26,377 nucleotides of DNA from Perkinsus marinus ATCC 50983 (taxonomy: Eukaryota; Perkinsozoa; Perkinsida; Perkinsidae), in the NCBI RefSeq assembly GCF_000006405.1, contig NW_003201162.1:139874-166250 (forward strand). Direction: 5' to 3'. Position numbers and translations under genes: made by a program. The notes beneath the pieces were generated by a model. It saw only the letters and a list, made by a program, of their open reading frames with translations. It ran no database searches and was not told the origin of the DNA. Below, one piece after another: positions 9,311-19,044 of the stretch; position 1 is the first letter of the stretch; the number at the start of each line of letters is the position of its first letter.

Positions 9311-9528
9311 GGTGGATGAGTTAACACTGCATGAGTTTGCACTGTATGGGATTAAAGTGCACGAGAGTTTTCCGTTACATTGTACGACTTTGGAATTGTC
9401 TGAGAAAACTCGCCTAATAGTGTCTGGGATTATATTGCCCGAAAGACGGTGTCCGAGCCGGGAATTGTACGAAAAAAAGTGCCCGAGTTGAAAAGTGCCG
9501 AATTTGAACTGTACGGCTTGGGATACTA

Positions 9529-9539
9529 CCGTAGGGACG
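9529..9539 (+). repeat. Right target-site duplication of Mutator-like element
   Basis: This is an exact copy of CCGTAGGGACG at 7867-7877. It runs straight into CGCGCGG. Confidence 0.75.
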
Positions 9540-9925
9540 CGCGCGGTTTCGATTGCATTAGGGACCGCGTAGTCCGAACTTAATCATTACGAGGCTGATA
9601 TCTATCGCACGAAGCATGTCCCTGTGCAGCTTTGTGACAGTATCATTGCTTTTAGCGCATCGTATTGTCTATCAACAATTCAGATCAACTCGGTGTGTTT
9701 TGTCTCACAACTTACTTTAACTGTTCTTGTTCGCAAATCATTCCCCTTGCGAGGTCGCGTTTTCGCAATGCTTTCGTCATGGTGAATAGTGTCCTTCACA
9801 TGGGTCATGTCTAGGCATTGCGATTGGCTCTTCGGAGTAGTCGACCCGAGTCAGCGTTTTCTTGGGGATATTTTACGCATAATTTCGATTGTCTTTTCAG
9901 TAGTTTATTGTTTCAATAAGTTGAT
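9540..9925. other. Upstream region of the first SOD gene
   Basis: No gene was seen. A pyrimidine tract ending in TTTTCAG at about 9893-9900 lies 25 nt before the ATG. It could serve as a spliced-leader trans-splice acceptor (trans-splicing is known in Perkinsus) or as the end of a 5'UTR intron. Confidence 0.4.
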
Positions 9926-10838
9926 ATGTTATCCGTCGCTGGTCATCGCTTCGCGAGTTTGGCTACCACGCCAGTCCTCCGTATGGGCTTGGCTCGTTGC
10001 TTCTCGTCAGTCACTGGACCGTTCCAGTGCCCACCTCTGCCGTATGTGAAGAACGCATTGGAGCCTCATATGTCTGCTGAGACTTTGACATACCATCATG
10101 GTGAGCTGTTGATTTATGGTTGGAATTTTACGCGGTCATTTTCTCTGTTTTCAGATAAGCATCATCAAACTTATGTTGACACTTTGAATAGCATCGCTGC
10201 TGAGAACTCTACCATCGCCAGCAAGACCCTGGAGCAAATTATCAAGACCGAGACTGGCAAGCCTTTTAACCAGGCTGCTCAGGTGAGTCTATTTGTAATC
10301 CCGTTGTGCTTCGTCTTATGTTCATTTTAGGTTTATAACCATACATTCTTCTTCAACAACTTGGCGCCCAATGGCGGTGGAGAGCCGACTGGCAAGATTG
10401 CCGAGCTCATCACTCGCGACTTTGGAAGTTTCGAGAAGTTCAAGGAGGAGTTCAGCGCTGCTGCCGTCGGACACTTCGGCAGTGGTTGGGTGTGGCTCAT
10501 TGCTGATGACGGCAAACTGAAGATTGTAAGAAGCGGGTCAATTTTGGTGGCTTGCACATCCTGATCGTCGACATCAGTCTAGTTTGTCATCTTTCTCATC
10601 GTGTTAAGGTCCAAGGTCACGATGCTGGCAACCCGATAAGGGAGAGTAAGACTCCTCTTATGAACATCGATGTATGGGAGCATGCCTACTACATTGACTA
10701 CAGAAACGCTAGAGCACAGTACGATTATGGCCTTTGGATAAGATCCTTTCAACTGTTTTGTTCAGGTATGTGAAGAACTACTGGAATCTGGTCAACTGGG
10801 ACTTCGTCAATGACAATGTTGCCAAGGCTGGTCTTTAA
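9926..10838 (+). CDS. SOD1: Iron superoxide dismutase with mitochondrial-type leader (5 exons)
   Basis: This enzyme converts superoxide to O2 and H2O2. Exons are 9926-10100, 10155-10282, 10331-10525, 10609-10718 and 10766-10838, all introns are GT-AG (47-83 nt), and the product is 226 residues. The core is colinear with bacterial Fe-[48 protein letters not shown] and [15 protein letters not shown]. The metal ligands His (EPHM), His (YNHT), Asp and His (DVWEH) are all present. Gln in AAQVYNH is the residue expected for the Fe rather than the Mn type. Exon 1 encodes 27 residues more than the neighbouring paralogue. This extra N-terminus ([20 protein letters not shown], then GLARCFSS) is basic, Ser/Ala-rich and acid-free, as in a mitochondrial targeting peptide. 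The SOD1 name follows gene order and the known Perkinsus pair and is provisional. Confidence 0.95.
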
Positions 10839-11792
10839 ACGGCTGCTGGATCCTGTGATTCAGCGTAAAAAATGTGCTGTGATGGTTGGATTCGTGATAT
10901 GTTCATGCACTGGCATCTATAAGGCCACCTTCTCCTTCTACTGTGAAAGGACTGAGATATAATACTATTGCTGGTTGTCTGTTCCAGTGATTTCAGCAAA
11001 GTTCCCTTTGTAATGGTAACCGTGTCTGAGTTGTGATTCAATTGGGGAGAACGCTTCTTTTCTATTGCATTGGTTAGGAACATTATCATGAATTACTCAT
11101 CATGTTGCATATTGAAATGTAGTTGAATAAATGGTTTGTCAGGGACGTTCGACATGTTTCAAGTGATTTGCTTCCACTTGTCAAAGCCTTGCACTGACGT
11201 TGGTCGGGGTTACGTCAGTCGAACTTTCTAAGTAGTCGTTGTAAGATTTCCCACTGTGTAAGTTGAGTTTTCAAAGTTCCTGATAGATGAGATTTTCTTG
11301 TTTGTGATGTGCGTCATGCCTGTCAACGGGATACGAGTTGTTCCCATGTGCAAAGGAGTTGAGCTGTGCAGGCTCAGCCAGCAAGCCTCACTTACAGATT
11401 TTCCGCCGTTAAAGGACAATTTGTGTGCTATCGTTCTCAGCATCTGACTGGACTGTTGTCTCCATTCGCCCGAATGTCGTAGTGCATTCATTTAGGTAAC
11501 CACAATTCTGGTTCATGACGACAACATCGGTCAGGTCTCATCCAACACTGTGAACTGAATTTGCTCGAATGTCCCATTTCAGTGTGTGTTGCCTAGCAGC
11601 ATAGCTGTTCTTCAGTGTCGTCGGCGCAGGAGACTGGATTGTGCACTGGACCAGTTGTGATGTCTTCTTTGTGTCTCATTCCGTCAGGAATATTAAAGCG
11701 TGGCATCTTCCAATTCGTTCATTACTCTATGTAGCATGCGAGGTTTATGAATTTGGTTCTAGTCATTGTTGTTGAGTAAGCCGTTTAAAACT
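10839..11792. other. Spacer between the two SOD genes
   Basis: About 950 bp holds no recognisable gene. The 87-codon minus-strand frame at 11228-11491 has no motif. One exact 8+11+8 inverted repeat (ACTGACGT arms) lies at 11193-11219. A possible trans-splice acceptor (TTGTTGTTGAG) precedes the second SOD start at 11793. Confidence 0.5.
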
Positions 11793-12790
11793 ATGTCTGC
11801 TGGACCTCATGTTCTCCCCCCTCTCCCTTGGGCTGAAGATGCCTTGGAGCCCCACATGTCTGCTGAGACTATTCAGTACCACTATGGTACATAATGCTCT
11901 CTTCTGATTGCTTAGTATTCGACTATCGTTTAGGCAAGCATCATGCTACTTATGTCGCTAATCTCAACAAGATCTGCGATGAGGATGGTGAAGTTGCTAA
12001 GATGTCCATGGAGGAAATTATCAAGACTAAGAGTGGTGGAGTGTTCAACCAGGCTGCTCAGGTGGGGGACATTTGTGTCGTGTGATTTTCACTTGCTTCA
12101 TTGTCAGGCATGGAACCACACTTTCTTCTGGAACAGTCTATCTCCCAATGGCGGTAACGCTCCCACTGGGAAGATAGCTGATCTTATCAACAGAGATTTC
12201 GGCAGCTTCGAGGAGTTTAAGAAGCAGTTCACCGCTGCTGCTGTTGGTCACTTCGGCAGTGGTTGGGCATGGCTTGTTGCTGATAATGGCAAACTTAAAG
12301 TTGTAAGTTGGCTTTTCAGTTCATCATTGGCGTATTACTCCGAATTCCGTTTAGTATCTTCTTGTTCTTTTCATCTCGCGTTACGGCCATTGGTGCCCTT
12401 TTGCCGGCAAAAGAGTTGCAGACAGAAAACTCGATGGTATATTCTCGAGGATCCTTCTCGTTGTCCGATCTCTTATGATTTTTATTACTATCATCTGGCG
12501 CTCCTTTGTGTTCATACCGTCGCTGGTATTGTGGTATCGGGATTTGCGAGTGGTCAGGTTCAAGGTCATGATGCTGGTTGTCCTCTGAGGGATGGTCAAA
12601 CCCCAATTATCAACTGTGATGTATGGGAGCATGCATACTACATTGACTACAGGAACGCTAGACCGAAGTAGTTGGTTGTAGATTCTGATGGTCGATTGGT
12701 GATGGTTTTACATTCAGATACGTCGAGCACTTCTGGCAGATCATCAACTGGGACTTTGCCAACAAGAATGTCACCGCGGCCGGCATGTAA
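11793..12790 (+). CDS. SOD2: Iron superoxide dismutase without leader (5 exons)
   Basis: Exons are 11793-11886, 11934-12061, 12108-12302, 12558-12667 and 12718-12790, giving 199 residues. It has SAETIQYHYGKHHATYV, FNQAAQAWNHTFFW, HFGSGWAWLV and [16 protein letters not shown], so all four metal ligands and the Fe-type Gln are kept. It reads even closer to bacterial Fe-SOD than its neighbour does. Exons 2 to 5 have exactly the same lengths as in the upstream gene (128, 195, 110 and 73 nt) and all four intron positions and phases match. The two are therefore a tandem duplication whose first exons then diverged. No targeting leader is visible before EDALEPHM, so the cytosol is likely, though a cryptic signal cannot be excluded. 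Intron 3 is 255 nt against 83 nt in the paralogue. Confidence 0.95.
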
Positions 12791-13899
12791 AGAGTCTTTA
12801 GTTGAGACGAGTGCTTCGGAGGAGCATATTACGCCTCCTGTTATTTCTCATTCTACTCGTGTGAGTAGTTCCAGTAAATGATGGAGCAATCTGGTAGAGG
12901 GTTATTTATTATCAAATCATGTTTGTTGCGTTGCTGCTAACAACTTGCTAATCCATCATGCGTATTATTGAAAACGTGTAGACCAATCAGTCTGGGAGAG
13001 AACCAAGTGTATCAATTGGTTGGTTTCCTGAAGAATGTGGCGATTCGTCTCATTGCCGCTTTCTGTCATATTAATGTAATCTTTACATGTTGTTAATTCG
13101 GATTAAGTACATTGGACTGTAAAAGCTAAATCGTTAATATGTATAATACCAACACCGTTCATAGTGTAGGTAACAGCCGATGCACCAGCATTCAGAGTGC
13201 TTTTCATAAGGTTGAAAGCGCCCGTGCCCTCAGAGCCTTAATATATATTCCAACACTTGAAACTAGGATAAGGTTTGGTCTCCTCGACAGAGGAGGTGTT
13301 TTCAGATGCCGGCATCTCAGCAAGGGATGATTCTCCACCGGTCTGCTTGACCATCTCTGAGCCCAAGGAAAATTGCGAAGGCTGAAGGAGAAAATGTCTG
13401 CCATGCGAGGTCACTGGAGCACTAAATCAGATTGACTAGCATGTGATCGTCCTTCAAACCTAATCAAGGCACACTGGTCACACAGAAGCGACGTCACAGT
13501 GCTCGTGTCCCAAGAGGAATGGCAAAATGCAAGTCGGAAAAAAGCCGCTACCCCAAGGAGCTATACGTGACTCTGCTGAACGGATCACCAAAACACTCCG
13601 AATTATACAACTAAACAGCTGAACACAACTCTTGCTAACTGGTGTGTCCAATGACATAAACCAAAAAATCAACGGAAACTCAACTGGTGCGATCGATCCT
13701 CTTCGCCAACAGAAACTAAAAACTCGAAACCCACCGTTTTGCTCTATCAAAGATAGATGGGGTAAAATTTGGGAACAATTTCCCCAAACGATTATCGTAA
13801 ACGATGAATCGGTTCAATCTACCAGAAGAACAAGACAAAGTCGATGCCGTTGAGTACGTCTTTATTTCTTGCATTAGAGAGTGCGCTGTCTATAGAACT
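12791..13899. other. Spacer between convergent genes; small palindromes
   Basis: No gene was recognised between the SOD2 stop and the permease. Near 13280-13320 there are CTCCTC-GACA-GAGGAG and the exact palindrome GATGCCGGCATC. The last bases before the N gap may include the 3' end or UTR of the minus-strand permease. Confidence 0.45.
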
Positions 13900-13999
13900 N
13901 NNNNNNNNNNNNNNNNNNNNNNNNNNNNNNNNNNNNNNNNNNNNNNNNNNNNNNNNNNNNNNNNNNNNNNNNNNNNNNNNNNNNNNNNNNNNNNNNNNN
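13900..13999. other. Assembly gap (100 N)
   Basis: One hundred Ns interrupt the 3' end of the permease gene. A round 100 usually marks a gap of unknown size, so the frame on the far side cannot be trusted. Confidence 0.99.
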
Positions 14000-15190
14000 C
14001 GGAGTTAGAAAGCATATCACTGAGCCGGCCATAGCTCCAACCACGCCCAGAATAACGTTGACATCGGGTAAAATAATAGCAACACAGAGAGCTAAGACGA
14101 CAGTTAGAGTAGAAACAACCATACCAATCACAGTCTTATTCCTCTCTGGTCGTAGGGAGTGTAAAATGGTGATTCTTACAGGGTAGATATTCAGAGGAAA
14201 TGAACTCACGACCGTCACTGCCGTCATCAGAAATGCTAGAGCGACCACCAAGTCGCCTTCATTCAATCTATCACCGAGACTGGTGAGGATGTTGGACTTT
14301 GTATTCGTACCATAGGCAACGAGGAATAGACCTCCTTCCACGGCGTAGAGTAGCAGGACCGAGAATATGCTAATGAGTGTAACCTTGCGCATAGTGCGGG
14401 GTGTAGGAGTAGAAAGTTCGGTAAAAATCTCAGGTATATTAGGCTGATTTGCAAAGGCGAATAAGTACGTGTTGAATGCACTCACAAGTGACGACACGTT
14501 CAAAGGCTTCCATAGCATGTCCGAAGTGAAAGTCGTGGCCGCACCGTAGCGTGTCACCACGTACAGTGATGTTATCGCTAGAAAACATGCACAGAGGGAA
14601 CCGGTGAGAGTTAGATAACGAATAGAGTTAATAGTCTTCATTAACGACACAGGGAGCAGTACTATCACTGTTACCAACACACTGAAGTACATCCTGTTTG
14701 TCAAAATTATTGCATACCACACCTCAGGATCTTTCCCGAAGGCATGAATTGTTACAGGACTTACAATGTCGTAGATAGTAACTATATACACCGCACTTGT
14801 GCGGAAGCAAAAGACAAACATAGCCAACTGATAAAGGAATCCCCATCGTCGACCAAAAAGGAGATCAACTACTTCCTCATACGTATCTCGGCCGCTCTTA
14901 TGTACCACCCTCACGATTAGTCCCACTGAAAGAACAGACAACCCAGCCATAACACTGAGGAGAATAAGCCCAAGAACAAGGCCAGCAGAGAGCATAGTAA
15001 ATGGGAGAGATAAAATTCCCGCTCCCAACGTAGCCTTCATCACATTGAACACAGCAGCCGTTTGTGAGCCGGCTGGCAAAAGGTCAACCAAACAGTTCCA
15101 TTGAGGTCTATCTCGTGTCGTTTCGTAGCCCTTCTCTGCAATAGGCGACTCTAGTCCACCAGCGAAAGCCGCCGGACCCGACTTAGGCAT
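13900..15190 (-). CDS. Amino acid permease, AAAP/AVT-like (3' end in gap)
   Basis: This is a multi-pass membrane carrier of the amino acid/auxin permease family (PF01490), which moves neutral or basic amino acids with H+ or Na+. The open frame runs without introns from the chosen ATG at 15190 (MPKSGPAAF) to the gap. An in-frame ATG further up (15304) would add a hydrophobic but poorly family-like N-terminus. The family signature is clear: AAVFNVMKATLGAGILSLPF in the first membrane span with a conserved Gly-Ala-Gly-Ile. About ten hydrophobic spans follow, and ANQPNIPEIFTEL matches the F-x-x-x-xN-P-x-I-x-x-EL region of the family. The last one or two spans would fall in or beyond the gap. Substrate and membrane (vacuole or surface) cannot be told. 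After the gap the frame would stop within eight codons if the gap length were exact. Confidence 0.9.
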
Positions 15191-16131
15191 CAATAAGGTA
15201 ATAAAATAAACCGTACTCAAGGTGACGCGTATGATAACGCTCTCGAGGGGTTGAAGAACATGACCTGCACGCATGCACAAACATGACGCGCTCGCTCGAC
15301 CCAACAGATACGTTTTCCATGAACATTACCAAAACAGTGTTAAGATCTTTCAACTGTTCTTCGCTGCTCGGGTAACACTTTACTCAATGGTGGTGACCTG
15401 TGGCTCTCCGCAGGTGAATGCTTGAAGAAACCTCTGCTGTGGACAATATCGAGCGTCGTGACGGGGTAAACCTTGAAGTTTCCTACCACACCAAAAACAT
15501 TCTTTCCGAATACACCGAGTCTAACAAAATCCTTCTTATTCTGATATACTTATAATACGTTCACGAAAGCCCCATCTCAATGGCAATGTCTTGCGAAATA
15601 CATTCGGCTACCTTATCTCAATCTCACAGAGACTTCACCACCAACCACCACAAGAGCCTCCAAATACCTAGGGAAGTCCATTATCACCTTCTACGCCCTT
15701 TCCCACTCCTCGGAGACTGCTGACTGTCGCTTAGCAGCCATCATGGGCAGGAAACCAAGTACAGCAACATCGCTCCCCAAGGTAGTTATGAGTGCCTAGA
15801 TAAACCCCATATAACTACACAACGTTCTAATGGACAGTACATCATTAACGACTCTTATTAAGACGCTTATCCTTCCCACTGACGATCTGTCAACTTTCGC
15901 AGTAGAACTCATCAATAAAACAAATCATGCCGTCGAGCTAAAATGACACAACTCAGTACCCACTCCCACAATATGACACTGAACACGACTCATTACTACG
16001 ATAGGATAATCATTCCAGAAAAGAGTATAAGTGTGAACCTGACGGGCCGACAACCCGTAATGTTACTAAACACTAACCTCCACATGGACTCAAGGCGCAT
16101 CTTAGAGAACGAGTCCAAGACAGCTGCCTAC
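15191..16131. other. Spacer upstream of the permease
   Basis: No supported gene was found. The 153-codon plus-strand frame at 15943-16404 runs into the antisense of the carrier and is a shadow. The permease promoter should lie here, but no motif is evident. Confidence 0.45.
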
Positions 16132-17100
16132 CTACGCAGACTTCAACAAGGCCTGACGCTGCTTCTCCTTGGCCCTGTTATCGAGAGTTTCCTGGAAGGC
16201 CTTCCACATAACCGAGAAGAACATACCCTGCATACCATTAGTAATAATACGGGTAGCAAGGCCACGACCGAAGAGACCAGCATAACCGTCCTTAGCGACG
16301 ATATCCCTAACAGCCTGAGGATAGCTCAGAGGGACCTGGGAAGTCTGCTTAGTGGTCTTGAGCACCCTAAGGGAGTTCGAAATGCAATCGGACACGAAGG
16401 ATGAGCAGAAACCGAGCAGAGCATTACGCACATACTTGCCATGCTTGAAGTTGAATTCAGGCAAGTGAGCATTCAAAGTGTTATGGGTGACAAACCACGG
16501 GTAATGACCAACCCAGGTGGCGGCCATGGCACCGAGAGTACCATGCCACAAATTGGTGATACCGTGAGTCTTCACCTTATTAATGAGAACCTTCATACCA
16601 GCTTCACCCTCGACCTGCTTGGTGGTCTTCCAAGCATCAATAGGCATGAGGAAAGCTCGGAAGCATGCGGCACCACAAGACGCGAAAGCAGTCTTTACAC
16701 CGATGGGCATATTCTGAGTAGCCTGAGTGTTATCTAAAAGGGCCAACACACCAACGTTAGCAGCAGTATCACCGAAACGGGACATGGGGGCCTGGATCAA
16801 AGCAGGGACGAGACCACGGTAGAATCGAGGAACACCGCCCTCAGAGTAGAGCTTCTTGAGGACCTCACCAAGATGACCACCATAACGATACTGATAGTTC
16901 ATGGTAGTACGCATCCACATGAGGGCGAACACGTTAACGACCTGGGCAGAGGCACCAGCAATGCCACCACGGAAGGCGGCCGCGGTGGCCTTGCTGAGGA
17001 CATCAGCAGCGGAGAGTTGCTTACGCTGTTGCTCCAAAGCAGCACTCTGAGAAGGCACAGGGGCCGCAGTGGTTGTCGCGGATGCGGCAGGGGCTGACAT
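16132..17100 (-). CDS. Mitochondrial carrier family (SLC25-type) protein, intronless
   Basis: The 322-residue protein has three-repeat carrier architecture. After an Ala/Pro/Gln-rich N-terminus of about 40 residues, repeat 1 has FRGGIAGASAQVVNVFALMW and FYRGLVPALIQAPMSRFGDT. Repeat 2 has the carrier signature MPIDAWKTTK (P-x-D-x-x-K), then LWHGTLGAMAATWVGHYPW. Repeat 3 has NSLRVLKTTKQ and GLFGRGLATRIITNGMQGM. The P-x-[DE]-x-x-[KR] motif is exact only in repeat 2. Repeats 1 and 3 lack the Pro, so this is a divergent carrier. It probably lies in the mitochondrial inner membrane or that of a related organelle. The substrate cannot be assigned. The lack of introns contrasts with the NAD+ synthetase next door and suggests an older retro-copy or simple intron loss. 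Confidence 0.88.
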   Translation of the reverse strand: MSAPAASATTTAAPVPSQSAALEQQRKQLSAADVLSKATAAAFRGGIAGASAQVVNVFALMWMRTTMNYQYRYGGHLGEVLKKLYSEGGVPRFYRGLVPALIQAPMSRFGDTAANVGVLALLDNTQATQNMPIGVKTAFASCGAACFRAFLMPIDAWKTTKQVEGEAGMKVLINKVKTHGITNLWHGTLGAMAATWVGHYPWFVTHNTLNAHLPEFNFKHGKYVRNALLGFCSSFVSDCISNSLRVLKTTKQTSQVPLSYPQAVRDIVAKDGYAGLFGRGLATRIITNGMQGMFFSVMWKAFQETLDNRAKEKQRQALLKSA

Positions 17101-17691
17101 AATTATTAAGGGAGAGAAATGTAGCTTCTGAAAATTGAAAAGATTGACAACAGGCTGCTAATCCGTGTACCCCTCAGATTGTGGAACAATACTCAAGGCC
17201 ACAAGCACAGCAGAGCTGACAGAAGGTCGAACACAAGTAACTGATCGGATAAATAACGAAAATGTTGGCACCTGAGCTACAAGCCCCTTCGACCAAAACA
17301 GACAATTAACCACCACTATGATTAAGATAATATCTACACGAAACACCGCAGCACATTGGTAGCTTCCGTGGATGAAAGTGAATACCATGGAGCGATACTA
17401 AGAAATCAACACGCTAGTAGAAACTATCTTCCCTAGCTCCGACCCGTAGAATCCAACGGAGAAAGCGCACGCCCGAAAAGCTGCAGATCACAGTTGTACT
17501 GGAAGATCTAGTGGGGACGCTCCCGGACGAATACTAATCACTAATAGACATTCTCAAGATCTCACTCAAGCGCTTCGACTCTAGTATTGAAGCTCAGTAT
17601 AGCGCTCATAAAAGAGGTAGAGTACTATTGGACTATATTACTGCGGTGGACTACTCAAGCAGTGGTCTATTTCGCTTCCAGTAAGATCAAT
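17101..17691. other. Carrier upstream region
   Basis: The 5'UTR and promoter of the carrier should lie here. A 76-codon minus-strand frame (17158-17388) begins with hydrophobic stretches but shows no motif, and I do not call it a gene. Confidence 0.4.
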
Positions 17692-18333
17692 TCCATCGGC
17701 CGGGGCGCCTATGCCATCCCAAGATAAGCCTCAGTGCAATCAATTACATCGGCCGGGGCGCCTATGCCATCCCAAGATAAGCCTCAGTGCAATCAATTAC
17801 ATCGGCCGGGGCGCCTATGCCATCCCAAGATAAGCCTCAGTGCAATCAATTACATCGGCCGGGGCGCCTATGCCATCCCAAGATAAGCCTCAGTGCAATC
17901 AATTACATCGGCCGGGGCGCCTATGCCATCCCAAGATAAGCCTCAGTGCAATCAATTACATCGGCCGGGGCGCCTATGCCATCCCAAGATAAGCCTCAGT
18001 GCAATCAATTACATCGGCCGGGGCGCCTATGCCATCCCAAGATAAGCCTCAGTGCAATCAATTACATCGGCCGGGGCGCCTATGCCATCCCAAGATAAGC
18101 CTCAGTGCAATCAATTACATCGGCCGGGGCGCCTATGCCATCCCAAGATAAGCCTCAGTGCAATCAATTACATCGGCCGGGGCGCCTATGCCATCCCAAG
18201 ATAAGCCTCAGTGCAATCAATTACATCGGCCGGGGCGCTTATGCCATCCCAAGATAAGCCTCAGTGCAATCAATTTCATTGGCCGGGGCGCCTATGCCAT
18301 CCCAAGATATGTCTTGGTACAATCAATCTCGCC
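17692..18333. repeat. 53-bp minisatellite, 12 copies
   Basis: The unit starts at GGCCGGGGCGCCTATGCC and recurs every 53 bp at 17698, 17751, 17804, 17857, 17910, 17963, 18016, 18069, 18122, 18175, 18228 and 18281. The first ten copies look identical apart from the very first junction (TTCCATC for TTACATC). Copy 11 has one change in the core (GCGCTTATG). Copy 12 drifts in its second half. A weak, separate relic (ATTACATCG..GATATGCCAT) lies at about 18424-18455. The period is not a multiple of three, so the frame that crosses the array is not coding. Confidence 0.98.
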
Positions 18334-19044
18334 GGAGCACGAGATAGGAGGATCAACTTTCTCTGAACGATCAAATTGGTTCTGGTTTCGACCGGCGCGG
18401 AGATCGCTTTCACTATTAGTAAGACAGATTACATCGCTTGGAGCAGATATGCCATAGCAAAGGGGACGCATTACCATGAGCAAGGAGTGCGGATAATGCG
18501 TCGTCAAACTCATCTCGGACTCTCGGCAAGGGGGCCGCGATAGTTATAATCCTTATACGCAAATATCACGCGTGAGCTTGGTTATAATCCATGTCGAGTA
18601 TCCTCAACGAGACGTTTCGTCTGATTCCCATGTATTTCCATCATCTCGCTGTACGCGAAGTGAGATACAGTAGGACACAGACTCACACGCTCTCGAACAC
18701 ATTGGTATCATATCTGACGTGAACTGCATCTTTCGGTGAAGGTTATCCCACATGTAGTGCCCAACACGAGAGAACGTCAATTATTGTATTAATAAGTTCA
18801 ACAGAAGTACTAAGTAAAGTTCATCACTGAGCAGCCACGAACCGCGCGAAGAACCGATAAGATCTATCCGATTGAATGACTGAGGGAAATCAACCCGTTT
18901 GAAATGGTCGAAACCTCCTCAAAAAGATACTACAACCCGAACAAAGTCGAGCAAGTATTCCTGATTGAACACTTTTCGTATAGACTACAATACGGAATGA
19001 AATAACAACGTCGCTTGGAAAAAATGACGTATTCCTCATCGCTC
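18334..19044. other. Gene-free spacer after the minisatellite
   Basis: Nothing was recognised apart from the degenerate minisatellite relic and two similar GTTATAATCC words near 18544 and 18581. The 3'UTR of the FN3 gene must lie at the right edge. Confidence 0.45.

Larger units (their letters stand above)
7878..9528. mobile_element. Mutator-like element (MULE), internally deleted, with target duplication
   Basis: The two ends are inverted copies. GTATCCCAAGCCGTACAG begins the left end at 7881, and its reverse complement closes the right end near 9527. Identity is essentially complete for about 46 bp and then loosens over roughly 230 bp. In that zone both arms carry iterated words of the type CGGGCAGTTCAA and GGACAGT, as in long sub-repeated MULE termini. 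An exact 11-bp direct repeat (7867-7877 and 9529-9539) flanks the element. Inside, on the minus strand, are a MULE transposase core (8542-9132), a possible C-terminal remnant (8220-8444) and a tRNA-like segment (about 9143-9215). The N-terminal part of the transposase has no room, so this copy cannot act alone. The long-frame reading of the left arm (7695-8102, minus) is an artefact of the sub-repeats. Confidence 0.85.

Noticed and set aside
11228-11491. 87-codon minus-strand frame between the SOD genes
   Set aside because: No motif, no plausible splice partners and no similarity recognised.
15943-16404. 153-codon plus-strand frame
   Set aside because: It is antisense to the mitochondrial carrier for more than half its length and shows no motif.
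17692-18333. CRISPR array
   Set aside because: The 53-bp units abut directly with no unique spacers, and the context is eukaryotic.
18158-18457. 99-codon plus-strand frame
   Set aside because: It crosses the 53-bp minisatellite, whose period is not a multiple of three.
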